Origin: Gemmatimonas sp.
GTDB taxonomy: Bacteria > Gemmatimonadota > Gemmatimonadetes > Gemmatimonadales > Gemmatimonadaceae
DNA length: 64,000 bases
Reading direction: 5' to 3'
Assembly: GCF_021298855.1 (NCBI RefSeq)
Contig: NZ_JAJTHI010000016.1
Coordinates: 1 to 64,000, forward strand
Shown here piece after piece: positions 1-9,609 of this stretch (its first letter is position 1; each line of letters opens with the position of its first letter). Under the pieces are notes generated by a model. That model ran no database searches and had not been told where the DNA came from. It was given only the letters and a program-made list of their open reading frames with translations. Position numbers and translations under genes: made by a program.

Positions 1-1055
1 ATCTGTGAGGCGAACTCGGGGTATCGCACCGCGCTGTAGAAGTCCCCCTTGGCGTCGATGAGCCATCGTGGCAGCCGCACCTCCACGATGGTCGCGCCGG
101 CGGCCCGCATGCGGGCCAGCGCTGCGTCGGTCACCCAGTCCACTTCGGCATCGTGCCCCAGGAAGTCACGCGCCACCCCAATGCGCGCACCGGCCAGCGC
201 GTTGGCCCGCAGATGCCGCACGTAGCCACTGTCAGTCCGGCCACGACTGCGCCAGGTGACCGTATCGGCGTCATCGGCACCCGCGAGCACGTCCAGCGCC
301 ACAGCGACATCACTCACATGACGCGCCATGGGCCCGCCGGTGTCGAAGCTGAGTGCCAGCGGGATGATGCCGTCGCGGCTCAACAAACCCAGCGTCGGCT
401 TGAGACCCACGATGCCATTCACCGTGGACGGTCCGCGAATGGAGCCGCCCGTGTCGGTGCCCATGCCCAGCGTCGCGAACGCGGCCGCGATGGAGGCCCC
501 CGTGCCCCCCGACGATCCCGACGGTGTGCGCAGCGGATCGTGCGGATTGCGTGTCTGTCCCCCCAGCGAACTGAACGCGCTGCCGGAGGCGAACTCCGAG
601 AGGTTGGCCTTGGCGAGAATCACGGCCCCCGCGTCGCGCAGCTTCTTCACGAGAAACGCGTCGTCGGGGGGCACCGACCCCTCGAGCAGGATCGACCCAC
701 CGGTCGTGGGCAGGTCCCGGGTGTCGTAGTTGTCCTTGAGAATCACCGGAATGCCGTGCAGCAGCGAGCGCTTCCCCGTGGTGCGGCGTTCGGCGTCGAG
801 CGCCCGTGCCTGCGCCAGGGCGTTCCGGTTCAGCGTGAGCACGCTGTTGAGTCGGGGCCCCTGGTCGTCGTAGGCGGCGAGGCGCGCCAGACTGAGCGTC
901 ACCAGTCGTTCACTGGTAAGCGTACCGGCGTCCATGGCCGCCGACAGCTGCTGAATGGTGGCGGCATCGAGGTCGACCGACTGTGCCCCCAGCGGCGGCG
1001 CAGCGGACAGGCACAGCAGGACGGCGGCAATGGCCAGACCAAAAGCAGCGGGCAT
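1..1055 (-). CDS. Amidase signature family protein, exported (3' end outside window)
   Basis: Serine amidohydrolase of the amidase signature (AS) family, which hydrolyses carboxamides; the substrate cannot be told. The N-terminus MPAAFGLAIAAVLLCLSAAP leads to a cleavage site ending LGAQ, so the enzyme is probably periplasmic. About 351 residues are visible and the C-terminus lies beyond the left edge. The Ser-cisSer-Lys triad is intact: Lys107 in VILKDNY, Ser181 in SGSSGG and Ser205 in DTGGSIRGPS, with the usual 24-residue spacing between the serines. It is divergent from the RidA-like gene, so the 137-bp gap should hold both promoters. A second, Tat-like amidase lies at 33871-35478. Family assignment is firm and specificity unknown. 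Confidence 0.93.
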   Translation of the reverse strand, partial: MPAAFGLAIAAVLLCLSAAPPLGAQSVDLDAATIQQLSAAMDAGTLTSERLVTLSLARLAAYDDQGPRLNSVLTLNRNALAQARALDAERRTTGKRSLLHGIPVILKDNYDTRDLPTTGGSILLEGSVPPDDAFLVKKLRDAGAVILAKANLSEFASGSAFSSLGGQTRNPHDPLRTPSGSSGGTGASIAAAFATLGMGTDTGGSIRGPSTVNGIVGLKPTLGLLSRDGIIPLALSFDTGGPMARHVSDVAVALDVLAGADDADTVTWRSRGRTDSGYVRHLRANALAGARIGVARDFLGHDAEVDWVTDAALARMRAAGATIVEVRLPRWLIDAKGDFYSAVRYPEFASQ

Positions 1056-1192
1056 GGGAACTCGGGTGAGCGGGACGCGAACAGCCGACGCTGCCGTATT
1101 GTGGTGCCTGACATCGTCGGGCGTGAGAGGTACCTTCGGGGCGTGTTGCCGCCGCAGTCGGCGTTGCGCTTCCCCTCTCCGGAGTGTGTCCG

Positions 1193-1654
1193 ATGTTCCG
1201 TCGTGTTGCTGGTGCGGTCCTGGTGGCGGGGTGGGTGGGTCTCGCGGTCCCTGTGGCTGCGCAAACCGAACGGGTCGTGCTCAACCCGCCGGGGTTGGCC
1301 CCCCTGGTGCCGGCCTACTCGGTGGCCATTCGCGACGGAGAATGGGTCTTCGTGTCGGGCATGACCGGCATTGCGCCTGGCACGCAGAACATCGTGGACG
1401 GAGGCATTGCGGCGCAGACGCGCCAGACCATGGAGAACATCCGCGTCGCGATGGAGTCGGGTGGCGTACGCATGGCCGATGTGGCCGAGTGCACCGTGTA
1501 CCTCAAGGATATTGCCGATTACGCGGCCATGAACGCGGAGTACATGAAGTTCTTCCCCAGCAATCCCCCGGCTCGCGCCACGCTCGCGGTGACCGCGCTG
1601 CCGCGCCCGACCGCACTCGTGGAGGTGAAGTGCAGCGGCCGTCGGCGACGGTGA
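1193..1654 (+). CDS. Exported RidA/YjgF/UK114-family protein
   Basis: RidA-family proteins are trimeric enamine/imine deaminases that usually act in the cytoplasm. This 153-residue protein starts with a signal peptide (MFRRVAGAVLVAGWVGLAVP, site after VAAQ), so it is probably exported, which is unusual. The RidA core follows, with the conserved arginine (PARATLAV) and glutamate (LVEVK) that bind substrate in active members, so activity is plausible. The ATG was preferred to an in-frame GTG nine bases upstream because it begins directly with the basic n-region. It stands alone between a divergent amidase and a convergent S9 peptidase. It could act on imines or enamines from periplasmic amino-acid breakdown; that is inference. 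Confidence 0.88.
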   Translation: MFRRVAGAVLVAGWVGLAVPVAAQTERVVLNPPGLAPLVPAYSVAIRDGEWVFVSGMTGIAPGTQNIVDGGIAAQTRQTMENIRVAMESGGVRMADVAECTVYLKDIADYAAMNAEYMKFFPSNPPARATLAVTALPRPTALVEVKCSGRRRR

Positions 1655-1694
1655 GTGCCACGTGGTGCCGCCGGGCACCCGCGCGGCGCTCACC
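1650..1694. terminator. Possible shared terminator between convergent genes
   Basis: GGTGAGTGCC pairs with GGCGCTCACC (9 of 10 bases complementary), and the loop holds a second hairpin (GTGCC/GGCAC). It overlaps the RidA-like stop codon and precedes the end of the convergent S9 gene. There is no T-tract, so this is a structural guess. Confidence 0.35.
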
Positions 1695-1711
1695 GTTGCC
1701 TGCCGACGCGC

Positions 1712-3793
1712 TCAGGGCACCGTTGCGCGGTGCTTCGCGAACCAGCCCACCAACGTGGTGATCTTGGCGGCCTCGTGGCTGGGATACCGCCGAATGCCAT
1801 GTGGCTCGTCGGGCACTCGCACCAGTACCGTTTCCACTCCCCGCATCTTGAGCGCCTTGTAGTACTGCTCGGACTCCGACATCGGGGTGCGGAAGTCCTC
1901 TTCGCCGGTCATGATGAGCGTGGGGGTCCGCACCTGCTCCACCACGGAGAGGAGCGACCGTTTCGCATAGTTCTCGGGGTGGTCCCACGGGAACCCGGGG
2001 AACCAGTTGTTGACCGCCATGGACGACATGTCGGCGGTCAGCACGAAGCTCTCCCAGTTGATGACCGGATAGAAGGCCAGCGCCGCGCGGAAGCGATTGG
2101 TGCGGCCGATCATCCACGCCGTGAGCACACCGCCGCCGCTGCCGCCGGTCACGAAGAGGTGCTGCGGGTCCACATACCCCTTGGCAATCACGGCATCGAC
2201 GCCGCTGTTGAGGTCGTCGAAATCATCACCGGGATAGGCGTGGTGAATGAGATTGCCGAACTCCTCACCGTAGCTCGTGCTGCCGCGCGGATTGGTATAC
2301 AGCACCACATAGCCGGCCGCCGCCATGAGCTGTTTCTCTTCGTCGAAACGGTCACCATAGTTCGCGAAGGGGCCGCCGTGGATCTCGAGAATGAGGGGAT
2401 ACTTGCGGTCGGGCGCGAACCCCGGCGGCTTGATGATCCATCCCTGCACGCGGCGCCCGTCCTTCGCCGACGTGTACCAGATCTCTTCCACGGCGCCGAG
2501 TGTCTTGCCGTTCAGCACATCGTGATTGATGGCGGTGAGCGTGCGCGGAGCAACGGTGGTGCCGCCCCGCGCCGGTCTCGGTGTGACGAGCACGAGTTCG
2601 CTGGGCATGGAGGGCGTGCTCGCCGTGACCACCAGGCGGCCATCGCGCGCCACCGAGAAGCTGCCGCCGCTGTAGGCGGAGGTGCCGCTGCCAAGGTTTC
2701 GCGCGACGTATTCGAAATCCCCCTCCAGGGAGAATCGGGCCACCTTGGTATTGCCTTCGTCGTCCACCTGCACGTAGATCGCCCGTCCGTCGCTGCTCCA
2801 CACGGGCGTCGACACGCTGCGATCGAGCTTCGCCGACAGCACACGCATCCCTGACCCGTCGCGTGCCATCAGATGCAACTGCGTGTTCTGGTAGCCCTGC
2901 CGGCGATCGTCGAAGCTGGTGTACGCGATCCAGCGGCCGTCGGGAGACACGGCGGGGCTTTGATCGGGCCCGAACCGCTCGGTGAGGCGTCGCATCTGGC
3001 CGTTCGTGACGTTGAACGCGAAGAGATCCGTCTCCCGCGCGTTCCACTCCGGATTGTCGCCGCGGCGCGCGGCGAGGACGAGTTCCGCACCATCGGCACT
3101 CCAGGTCACGGCCCCGCCACCGTACACATTGCCACCATGATGGTAGTCGCCGCGCGTGATCTGCCGTGGCGTGCCGCCATCGGCGGGAATCACGAAGGCA
3201 TGCACGAAGCCGGTGGGCAGCTCGCCGATCTGATCCTGCCGAAAGACGAGACGGTCGGTGTACTTGGGCGGCGCGGCCCACGTGGCGCCCGGCGGCGGCG
3301 TGAGTGGCGTGCCGATCACCAACGGCGGCGTGCGCACCAGTTGCAGAAAGGCCAACTGCCGCCCGTCGGGCGACCACGCGGGTGCACTGGGCGCTTCCGC
3401 GCCGTGCGTGAGCGGCAGCTCATCGCCGCGATCCATCCATCGCACCCACAGCTGCGGCGTCCCGCCGCGGGTGGAGACGAACGCGAGGCGTGACCCGTCA
3501 GGGGACCACACGGGCGCGCTTTCAATGGTGCGTCCCGTGGTGAGTGGCCGATGTCCGGTGCCATCGCTGCGCACGATCCAGAGATTGCCGTATCGGCGGT
3601 CGGTGGCGCGATCACTCCAGCGTCGCACGTACACGATCCACTCGCCATCCGGCGAAATGGCCGGTTCCGCGACGTATTCGAGGTCGAAGAGGTCGGCGGG
3701 AGTCAGCGTGCGCGGCTGCGCCGCAGCGGGTCGTGGTGCGAACGCGAGCGAGACGGTGAGCAGTCCGGCGACGAGCGCGCGGAGGTGGCGCAT
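1712..3793 (-). CDS. S9-family serine peptidase (acylaminoacyl/dipeptidyl peptidase type), exported
   Basis: Prolyl-oligopeptidase-clan exopeptidase of 693 residues. The signal peptide MRHLRALVAGLLTVSLAFAP ends near AAAQ. A beta-propeller of TolB/PD40-like blades follows, with repeated SPDG and WSPDG motifs over roughly residues 40-400. The C-terminal alpha/beta hydrolase domain carries the triad: Ser552 in VTGGSGGGVL, Asp633 in GEEDFRTP and His665 in DEPHGI. It probably trims short peptides in the periplasm. The M20-like gene lies upstream on the same strand, 124 bp away, so the two may be co-expressed. Length and order match S9C members. Confidence 0.95.
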   Translation of the reverse strand: MRHLRALVAGLLTVSLAFAPRPAAAQPRTLTPADLFDLEYVAEPAISPDGEWIVYVRRWSDRATDRRYGNLWIVRSDGTGHRPLTTGRTIESAPVWSPDGSRLAFVSTRGGTPQLWVRWMDRGDELPLTHGAEAPSAPAWSPDGRQLAFLQLVRTPPLVIGTPLTPPPGATWAAPPKYTDRLVFRQDQIGELPTGFVHAFVIPADGGTPRQITRGDYHHGGNVYGGGAVTWSADGAELVLAARRGDNPEWNARETDLFAFNVTNGQMRRLTERFGPDQSPAVSPDGRWIAYTSFDDRRQGYQNTQLHLMARDGSGMRVLSAKLDRSVSTPVWSSDGRAIYVQVDDEGNTKVARFSLEGDFEYVARNLGSGTSAYSGGSFSVARDGRLVVTASTPSMPSELVLVTPRPARGGTTVAPRTLTAINHDVLNGKTLGAVEEIWYTSAKDGRRVQGWIIKPPGFAPDRKYPLILEIHGGPFANYGDRFDEEKQLMAAAGYVVLYTNPRGSTSYGEEFGNLIHHAYPGDDFDDLNSGVDAVIAKGYVDPQHLFVTGGSGGGVLTAWMIGRTNRFRAALAFYPVINWESFVLTADMSSMAVNNWFPGFPWDHPENYAKRSLLSVVEQVRTPTLIMTGEEDFRTPMSESEQYYKALKMRGVETVLVRVPDEPHGIRRYPSHEAAKITTLVGWFAKHRATVP

Positions 3794-3917
3794 GCGGATA
3801 CCCTGGGGAGTGATTGGTACACGACGAGGACGCCACAGCCGGTGGTGCCGGCGGCATCGTCCGGGAACGATACAGTCGTGCGTCCACCGGTGTGCGGCGG
3901 CGATTCGGTGGTGACGC

Positions 3918-5207
3918 TCAGCGTCCCGCGTGGCCCATTACCACCGCCAACAGCAGCACGTGCTTGGCGGTCCGCACCATGGCGGGTATGTCGGCGAACT
4001 CGCCGGGCTGGCCGCGCGCGCCTCCGCGTTCGCCGCCCAGGCCAATGGCCAGCGTGCCGCCACCGATCGCCACGTTGAGATTGGCGGAGCCGGCGTTTCC
4101 CAGCCGCGGCGACAGCCCCAGCGCCTGCGCAATGGCCGTCGAGGCCCGCACCAGCAACGTCGTGTCGGCGCCGGCGATCTGCCCACCAGGCGTGCGGCTC
4201 ACCGGCTGCATGCTCAGCGACAGCCCCGTCTCGCGCGCCACCTCGGCGACGATACGCTGCACCTCGGCCTCATTGCGGGCAATCACGCCCGCGTCGAGCG
4301 AGCGGATATCCACCGAGAACCACCCGCTGTCGGGCTTGTGATTGAACACGGCGCCGCTCTGCAGCATGGCCACGTTGAGAATGGTGCGCTGCGGATTGTC
4401 CGTCGCCGGTGGCTGCGGCAGCGACAGGATGCGATCGACCGCCCGGCCGATGGCCTGGTTCACGTTGGGAGTGCCGCCCCCCAGCGAGTGGCCGCCGGGG
4501 CCCCGCGCCACCACCCGCCACCAGTGAATGCCCAGCGCCCCGTAGGTGATGGAGCGCCCGTCGCCCAGAATGTCGACAAACGCCAGCGCCGAGGCGCGAT
4601 ACCGGGCATACAGCGCCTTCATGCCCACGAGCCCGGTTTCTTCCTGCGCCACGGCGGCAAAGACGAGGTCGTGCTGCGGCCGGCGCCCGGTCGCCAGGTA
4701 GGCCTGCGCTGCCGCCAGCATGGCCTCGGTCGTGGCCGAGGTGTTGGTCCCCGGTCCTACCACGCGGTGGCCCTCCACCCGTGGCGGTCTGCCGGCCGCG
4801 CGCTGCAGCGCCGGAATGGACCCCAGATCGTCGAGCGTGGAGACGAACACGATGGCGCGCCCCGATCGCCCGGGGATGCGCGCCACCACGTTGGGGAGGC
4901 TGTCCAGCTCGACCTCCGGCATCCCCATGGCACGCAGCCGTCGCGCCACCTCGGCGGCCCGTTCGTGCTCACGCCCCGATGGCGACTCGATGGCGCCCAG
5001 CACCACCAGCCCGGCGGCCATGGCCGGTGCCCCGGCGTCGAGTGCCGCCAGCGCCCGTGCCACGCCAGGATCGCGCAAGGCGGCCTCCACCGGGGCCACC
5101 CGCACGGGGGACGAGGTGGGCACGGTGCCTTGCGCCGTCAGCCTGTCAGCCATGAGGAACGAGGCCGCCGCCAGGCCGCCCGCGGCAACGGAAGGGAATC
5201 GGATCAT
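3918..5207 (-). CDS. M20-family metallopeptidase homologue with altered metal ligands (probable pseudoenzyme)
   Basis: M20-fold protein of 429 residues with an N-terminal signal (MIRFPSVAAGGLAAASFLMA, site near LTAQ). M20 enzymes use two zinc ions to cut peptides or acyl-amino acids. Fold landmarks are clear: SPSG near residue 76, the general-base pair Glu189-Glu190 in AQEETGLVG, Asp212, and the dimerisation-domain RGPGGHSLGGG near 235-245. By motif alignment three of the five usual metal ligands look replaced: HxD reads T124-L-D126, the bridging Asp position reads Asn155 (GTNTS), and the last His reads Arg (GARGQPGEF). Asp126, Glu190 and Asp212 remain. It may bind peptides without cutting, or use different metals. 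An ATG ten residues upstream is possible, but the chosen one begins the signal peptide. Confidence 0.85.
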   Translation of the reverse strand: MIRFPSVAAGGLAAASFLMADRLTAQGTVPTSSPVRVAPVEAALRDPGVARALAALDAGAPAMAAGLVVLGAIESPSGREHERAAEVARRLRAMGMPEVELDSLPNVVARIPGRSGRAIVFVSTLDDLGSIPALQRAAGRPPRVEGHRVVGPGTNTSATTEAMLAAAQAYLATGRRPQHDLVFAAVAQEETGLVGMKALYARYRASALAFVDILGDGRSITYGALGIHWWRVVARGPGGHSLGGGTPNVNQAIGRAVDRILSLPQPPATDNPQRTILNVAMLQSGAVFNHKPDSGWFSVDIRSLDAGVIARNEAEVQRIVAEVARETGLSLSMQPVSRTPGGQIAGADTTLLVRASTAIAQALGLSPRLGNAGSANLNVAIGGGTLAIGLGGERGGARGQPGEFADIPAMVRTAKHVLLLAVVMGHAGR

Positions 5208-5324
5208 GGGACAGATCATGCACGTGCCGCGCGGCGTCTGTCCAAGGGCCGGCCACGGGTCGCTGGCCTTCCAAAAAGCGGCAAACGGCAACGTTGGGGT
5301 TCGGGCGGGCGTTAACATCCCACA

Positions 5325-7706
5325 ATGCTTCCGGTCCTGCTGGCGCTGATCCAACAACTGAACGGCCCCGCGACCGCCCCCGCTGCGCCGGTGCCGGACC
5401 CCACGCCGGTGGTCGCGCGCGCATTCTCGGGGCGGGCTCGTGAGCTGTCGGCACAGGCGCCCCGGCTGCGGGAGTCCGTCACGATCGACGGCACGCTGTC
5501 GGAGCCGGTCTGGAAGCAGGCCACGGTGCTCACCGATTTCACCTCGTACAGCCCGGTGGACGGGCGTCCGGCGCAGGACAACACCGAAGTGCGCCTCTGG
5601 TATGCGGAGGATGCCCTGTATGTGGGCATCCGCGCCTGGGCACCGCCGGGCACGGTGCGTGCCACGCTGGCCGAGCGCGACCGCATTGCCAGTGAGGACT
5701 GGGTGGCGCTGCACCTGGACACCTTCCTCGATCGGCGGCGCTCGTTCGTCTTCGCCGTGAACGCATACGGGGTGCAGGCCGATGGCATGCGCAGCGATGT
5801 GTCGGCCGGGCCGGGTGTCTCGCGCGCCTCACTGCAGGCGGTCGATCTGTCGCAGGACTACCTGTGGCAATCCAAGGGGCAGCTGCTCGACGACGGCTTC
5901 GTGGTCGAGCTGCGCATTCCCTTCAAGTCCATCCGGTACCAGATGGGCAATACGCAGGACTGGGGCGTACAGGTCGTGCGGCAGACGCAGCGCACCGGGT
6001 ATCAGGACACCTGGGCGCCCACCTCCCGCGCCTTGCAGGCCTTCACGCCCCAGAGCGGGTTCCTGCGCGGGCTCACCGGCATGAAGCGCGGGTTGGTACT
6101 CGACCTGACTCCCACCTCGGTCACCTCCACGACCGGCACCCCGGCCGCCGGCGCGACGCCGGGCTCGTGGCGCTACGGCACACGTGGGGAATTCGGCGGC
6201 GACGTGCGGTGGGGGATCACCTCCAACTTCACCGTCAACGCCACCGCCAACCCCGACTTTTCCCAGGTGGAAACCGACGTGGGGCAGATTCCGGGCGACG
6301 TGCGCTTCGCGCTCTTCTTCCCCGAGTTGCGCCCCTTCTTCGTGGAAGGGAGCGAGCAGTTCGACGCCCCCAACCGCCTCGTCAACACGCGCGCCATCGT
6401 GCAGCCGCTCGGCGCGCTCAAGCTGACCGGCAAGATTCCGCGCACCGACGTAGGGCTGCTGTCGGCCATCGACGCGCCCACGAGCGGCAGCGACGGCAAG
6501 ACGAGCCCGCGCTTCAATATCGTGCGGTTGCGTCGTGACCTGGGTGAACAGAGCACCGCCGGCATCGTCTTCACCGACCGCAGCGAAGGCGCGCGATTCA
6601 ACCGGGTGGCCGGTGTCGATATGCGCCTGCAATTCGCCAAGGTGTTCAGTGCCGACGTGCGCTACGCCGCCAGCATGACCCGCGACAGCACCACGCGCAC
6701 GGGATCGCTGTGGGAGTTGAGTCACGGCCGCACGGGCCGCAGCTACGGCTACCGCTACAACCTGCAGGGCTTCAGTCCCGACTTCGAAACGCAAACCGGG
6801 TTCGTGAACCGCGTGGACTTCGTGCGCACGCAGATCAACCAGCGTTTCACCATGTTCGGCGCCAAGGGAGGCTGGTGGGACCAGCGGCAGCATTTTCTCA
6901 GCGCGAGCTCGCTCTGGACGTACGCGGGCATTGGCCGCCGAGATACACCCCTGGAGTCGCGCGTGTCGGTCGACAACTCCATGACCATTCGCGGGGGCTG
7001 GCGGGTGAGCGTCACCCCTGACCTGCAGCGGGTGGCCTTCGACCCGCGGCGCTATGCCAGCTATGCCGTCCTGGGCGGCAACGGCGCCGATACGCTGCGC
7101 TTCACCCCCAACAGCGCGCAGATCACCAGCAACACGGCCCTGGCGGTGAACACCCCGCAGTGGCGCAAGGCGGGCGCCAGTCTCACCGCCACCGTGGGGA
7201 CCGAGCCGGAGTTCTTCGAAACGTCCACGGTGCGCCGGCGCGAGGTGGAGGCGCAGGTGGACCTGCGTCCATCCTCGCAGGTGCGCGTGGGGGCGCTGCT
7301 GCGTTATCAGCGGTTCGTGCGCGAACGTGACGGCTCCGTGTTCAGCACGCAGGTCGTGCCGCGGTTGCGGCTCGAGTATCAGTTCTCCCGCGCGCTGTTC
7401 CTGCGCTTCATTGGTCAGGTGGAATCGCGCGATCGCACGGCGCTGCGCGACCCGCGCACCGAACAGCCACTCCTCCGCCGGTCCTCCACCGGCGCGTTCA
7501 CGGTGCAGAGGGCGCGCAAGTCGTTCCTCGGGCGTGCCGACTGGCTGGTGAGCTATCTGCCGAGTCCGGGCACCGTGGTGTTCTTCGGCTACGGCACGGC
7601 GGTCGATGCGTCCGAAACCATGCGTCCCGGCGACATCGAGCGCACCAGCGACGGTGCCTTCGTGAAGTTCAGCTATCTCTTCCGGGTGCGGAACTCGGCG
7701 CCATAG
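5325..7706 (+). CDS. DUF5916 protein with N-terminal CBM9-like domain
   Basis: 793-residue envelope protein of the CBM9-like plus DUF5916 type, common in Gemmatimonadota and Bacteroidota and of unknown role. Residues about 45-230 form the family-9 carbohydrate-binding-like sandwich, opening with VTIDGTLSEPVWKQA. The rest is rich in alternating polar/aromatic strands and ends in the tract FVKFSYLFRVRNSAP, as in outer-membrane barrels. PELRPFFVEGSEQF is the conserved DUF5916 block. The N-terminus MLPVLLALIQQLNG is a weak signal peptide. A paralogue of the same architecture lies at 50351-53002. The gene is divergent from the M20 homologue, and an esterase follows after 40 bp, suggesting an operon. 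Confidence 0.9.
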   Translation: MLPVLLALIQQLNGPATAPAAPVPDPTPVVARAFSGRARELSAQAPRLRESVTIDGTLSEPVWKQATVLTDFTSYSPVDGRPAQDNTEVRLWYAEDALYVGIRAWAPPGTVRATLAERDRIASEDWVALHLDTFLDRRRSFVFAVNAYGVQADGMRSDVSAGPGVSRASLQAVDLSQDYLWQSKGQLLDDGFVVELRIPFKSIRYQMGNTQDWGVQVVRQTQRTGYQDTWAPTSRALQAFTPQSGFLRGLTGMKRGLVLDLTPTSVTSTTGTPAAGATPGSWRYGTRGEFGGDVRWGITSNFTVNATANPDFSQVETDVGQIPGDVRFALFFPELRPFFVEGSEQFDAPNRLVNTRAIVQPLGALKLTGKIPRTDVGLLSAIDAPTSGSDGKTSPRFNIVRLRRDLGEQSTAGIVFTDRSEGARFNRVAGVDMRLQFAKVFSADVRYAASMTRDSTTRTGSLWELSHGRTGRSYGYRYNLQGFSPDFETQTGFVNRVDFVRTQINQRFTMFGAKGGWWDQRQHFLSASSLWTYAGIGRRDTPLESRVSVDNSMTIRGGWRVSVTPDLQRVAFDPRRYASYAVLGGNGADTLRFTPNSAQITSNTALAVNTPQWRKAGASLTATVGTEPEFFETSTVRRREVEAQVDLRPSSQVRVGALLRYQRFVRERDGSVFSTQVVPRLRLEYQFSRALFLRFIGQVESRDRTALRDPRTEQPLLRRSSTGAFTVQRARKSFLGRADWLVSYLPSPGTVVFFGYGTAVDASETMRPGDIERTSDGAFVKFSYLFRVRNSAP

Positions 7707-7746
7707 TCTGCGGGCGGCAACCGCAACGCGGGTGCATCTTCTGCGC

Positions 7747-9492
7747 ATGCGTCCCCTTTGCTCCGCCCTGCTCAGCCGCCGCGCATTCCGGCGCCTTCCC
7801 GCCGCGCTGCCCACCGTACGGTCAGCGGTGCGTGCCTCGACATTGGCCTCGATGCTGGTCCTCGCGCCGTCGTCGCGGGCCGCCGCGCAATCGGTCACGC
7901 TCACGCTGCCGGCCGGGAGTAGCGCCGCGCCGGTCACGGGGCGCGCCTTCGTGTTCGTGGCGCGCACCGACCGCGCCGAGCCACGCCTGCAGGCGGGCGC
8001 CCGCCGCACCAGCGAACCGTTCTTCGGGGTGGATGTGGAGCAGCTGGCGCCCGGGCGGAGCGTGCGCCTCGGGGCCGACATACCGGGATTCCCGGTGGCG
8101 TCGATGGGGCAGCTGCCGCCAGGCGAGTACTACGTGCCGGGGCTGCTGCTGCCGTACACGAGGTTTGCGCGCGCCGACGGCCACACCATCTGGGCGCACA
8201 TGGATCAGTGGGAGGGGCAGCGGTTCAACGACGCCCCCGGCTCGTACGTGAGTGCGGTCCGCAAGGTGCGCCTCGATGCGTCCTCGCAACTCGAGCTGCC
8301 GCTCGAGCGCACCCTGCCGCCCGTCCCCAGACTGGCCGATACCGAGTGGGTGCAGCGGTTCCGCATCACCTCCAAGCGCGTGAGTGCCTTCTGGAATCAC
8401 GACATGCCGCTGGGGGCCGTGGTGCTGCTCCCCAAGGGCTACGCGGAGAACACCGGTAAGCGCTACCCGGTGGTGTATACCGTGGGCCACTTCAGCGAGC
8501 GCGCCCCCTTCGGTTTCACCTTCGACGGCTGCGATCGTCCCGAGACACCAACGGCGCGCGCCGCCCGCCTGGCCCGCAGCGCCCGGGAACCAGGGTGTGA
8601 ATTCCAGCAGGCCTGGACGAGTGGCCGCGTGCCGGAGTTCATCGCGGTGTTCATCCAGCATCCCACGCCGTTCTACGACGACAGCTACGTCCTCAACTCC
8701 GCGAACAACGGCCCCTACGGCGACGCCATCACGCAGGAGCTCATCCCCGAAATCGACCGTCGCTATCGCACGATCCCCAGTGCCTACGCACGCATGCTGA
8801 CCGGCGGCTCCACCGGCGGGTGGGATGTCCTGGCGCTGCAGATTCACTATCCGGGCGTGTTCGGGGGTGCCTGGTCGCTGTATCCCGATCAGGTGGACTT
8901 TCGCCATTACCAGCTCGGCAACGTGTACGCCGATGCCAACGCCTACGTGCTGCGTGACAACGCCTGGCTCCCGCCGCGCGAGATTCCCGCCAACCGGTCA
9001 CCGGAGGGACTCACCGAACTCACCATGCGCGAGGAGAACGCCGCCGAGGCGGTGATCGCCAGCAAGGGGCGTTCAGGCGGCCAATGGGACGGCTGGCAGG
9101 CGGCGTGGGCGCCGGTGGGCCCCGATGGCTATCCACAACCGCTCTGGGACAAGGGCACCGGGGTCATCGACCACCGAGTGGCCGAATCGATGCGCGCCAG
9201 AGGCTACGATCTGCGCGACTACCTCGAGCGCCACTGGTCGACCGTGGGGCCGCAGCTGGTGGGCAAGCTGCATGTCGCCGTGGGGGACATGGACAACTAC
9301 TTCCTCAACCTCGCCGTCTACAAGCTCGAAGCGTTTCTCGAGAGCACGAAGGAGCCGGGGAAGGGGCCATACTACGCCGGCCGCTTCGACTACGGCCGCC
9401 CGCTCAAGCCCCACGGCTGGCAGCCGTGGAGCAACCAGGAGCTGCTGCGACTCATGGCCGAGCAGGTCCGGCGCCATGCCCCCCGCCCCTAG
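7747..9492 (+). CDS. Exported esterase, putative-esterase (esterase D-like) family
   Basis: 581-residue alpha/beta hydrolase of the putative-esterase family (Pfam PF00756 type). The long N-terminus has a basic region and hydrophobic stretch ending at SSRAAAQ, near residue 49, consistent with export. The N-terminal 150 residues look like a beta-sandwich; the hydrolase core runs from about 220 and holds the nucleophile motif LTGGSTGGWD. Two histidine-containing C-terminal segments (YLERHWSTVG and KPHGWQPW) could supply the catalytic His, but I cannot assign it. The ATG was chosen over a GTG five codons upstream. It follows the DUF5916 gene closely. Substrate is unknown; sugar esters would fit the CBM-like neighbour, as inference. 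Confidence 0.85.
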   Translation: MRPLCSALLSRRAFRRLPAALPTVRSAVRASTLASMLVLAPSSRAAAQSVTLTLPAGSSAAPVTGRAFVFVARTDRAEPRLQAGARRTSEPFFGVDVEQLAPGRSVRLGADIPGFPVASMGQLPPGEYYVPGLLLPYTRFARADGHTIWAHMDQWEGQRFNDAPGSYVSAVRKVRLDASSQLELPLERTLPPVPRLADTEWVQRFRITSKRVSAFWNHDMPLGAVVLLPKGYAENTGKRYPVVYTVGHFSERAPFGFTFDGCDRPETPTARAARLARSAREPGCEFQQAWTSGRVPEFIAVFIQHPTPFYDDSYVLNSANNGPYGDAITQELIPEIDRRYRTIPSAYARMLTGGSTGGWDVLALQIHYPGVFGGAWSLYPDQVDFRHYQLGNVYADANAYVLRDNAWLPPREIPANRSPEGLTELTMREENAAEAVIASKGRSGGQWDGWQAAWAPVGPDGYPQPLWDKGTGVIDHRVAESMRARGYDLRDYLERHWSTVGPQLVGKLHVAVGDMDNYFLNLAVYKLEAFLESTKEPGKGPYYAGRFDYGRPLKPHGWQPWSNQELLRLMAEQVRRHAPRP

Positions 9493-9609
9493 CCGCACGA
9501 ACGACGGCTGAGGAGGGGGAACCGGTCCGCTGACGCTGGCCGCGGCCACCATGTGGCGATGCGCTCCCTGCCGAGTTCCCGCACGGGACTGGAGAAGCGC
9601 ACCACGATA

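Noticed and set aside
9537-9548. TGGCCGCGGCCA palindrome in the convergent gap
   Set aside because: It is a 12-base GC palindrome without loop or T-tract, too weak for a terminator call.
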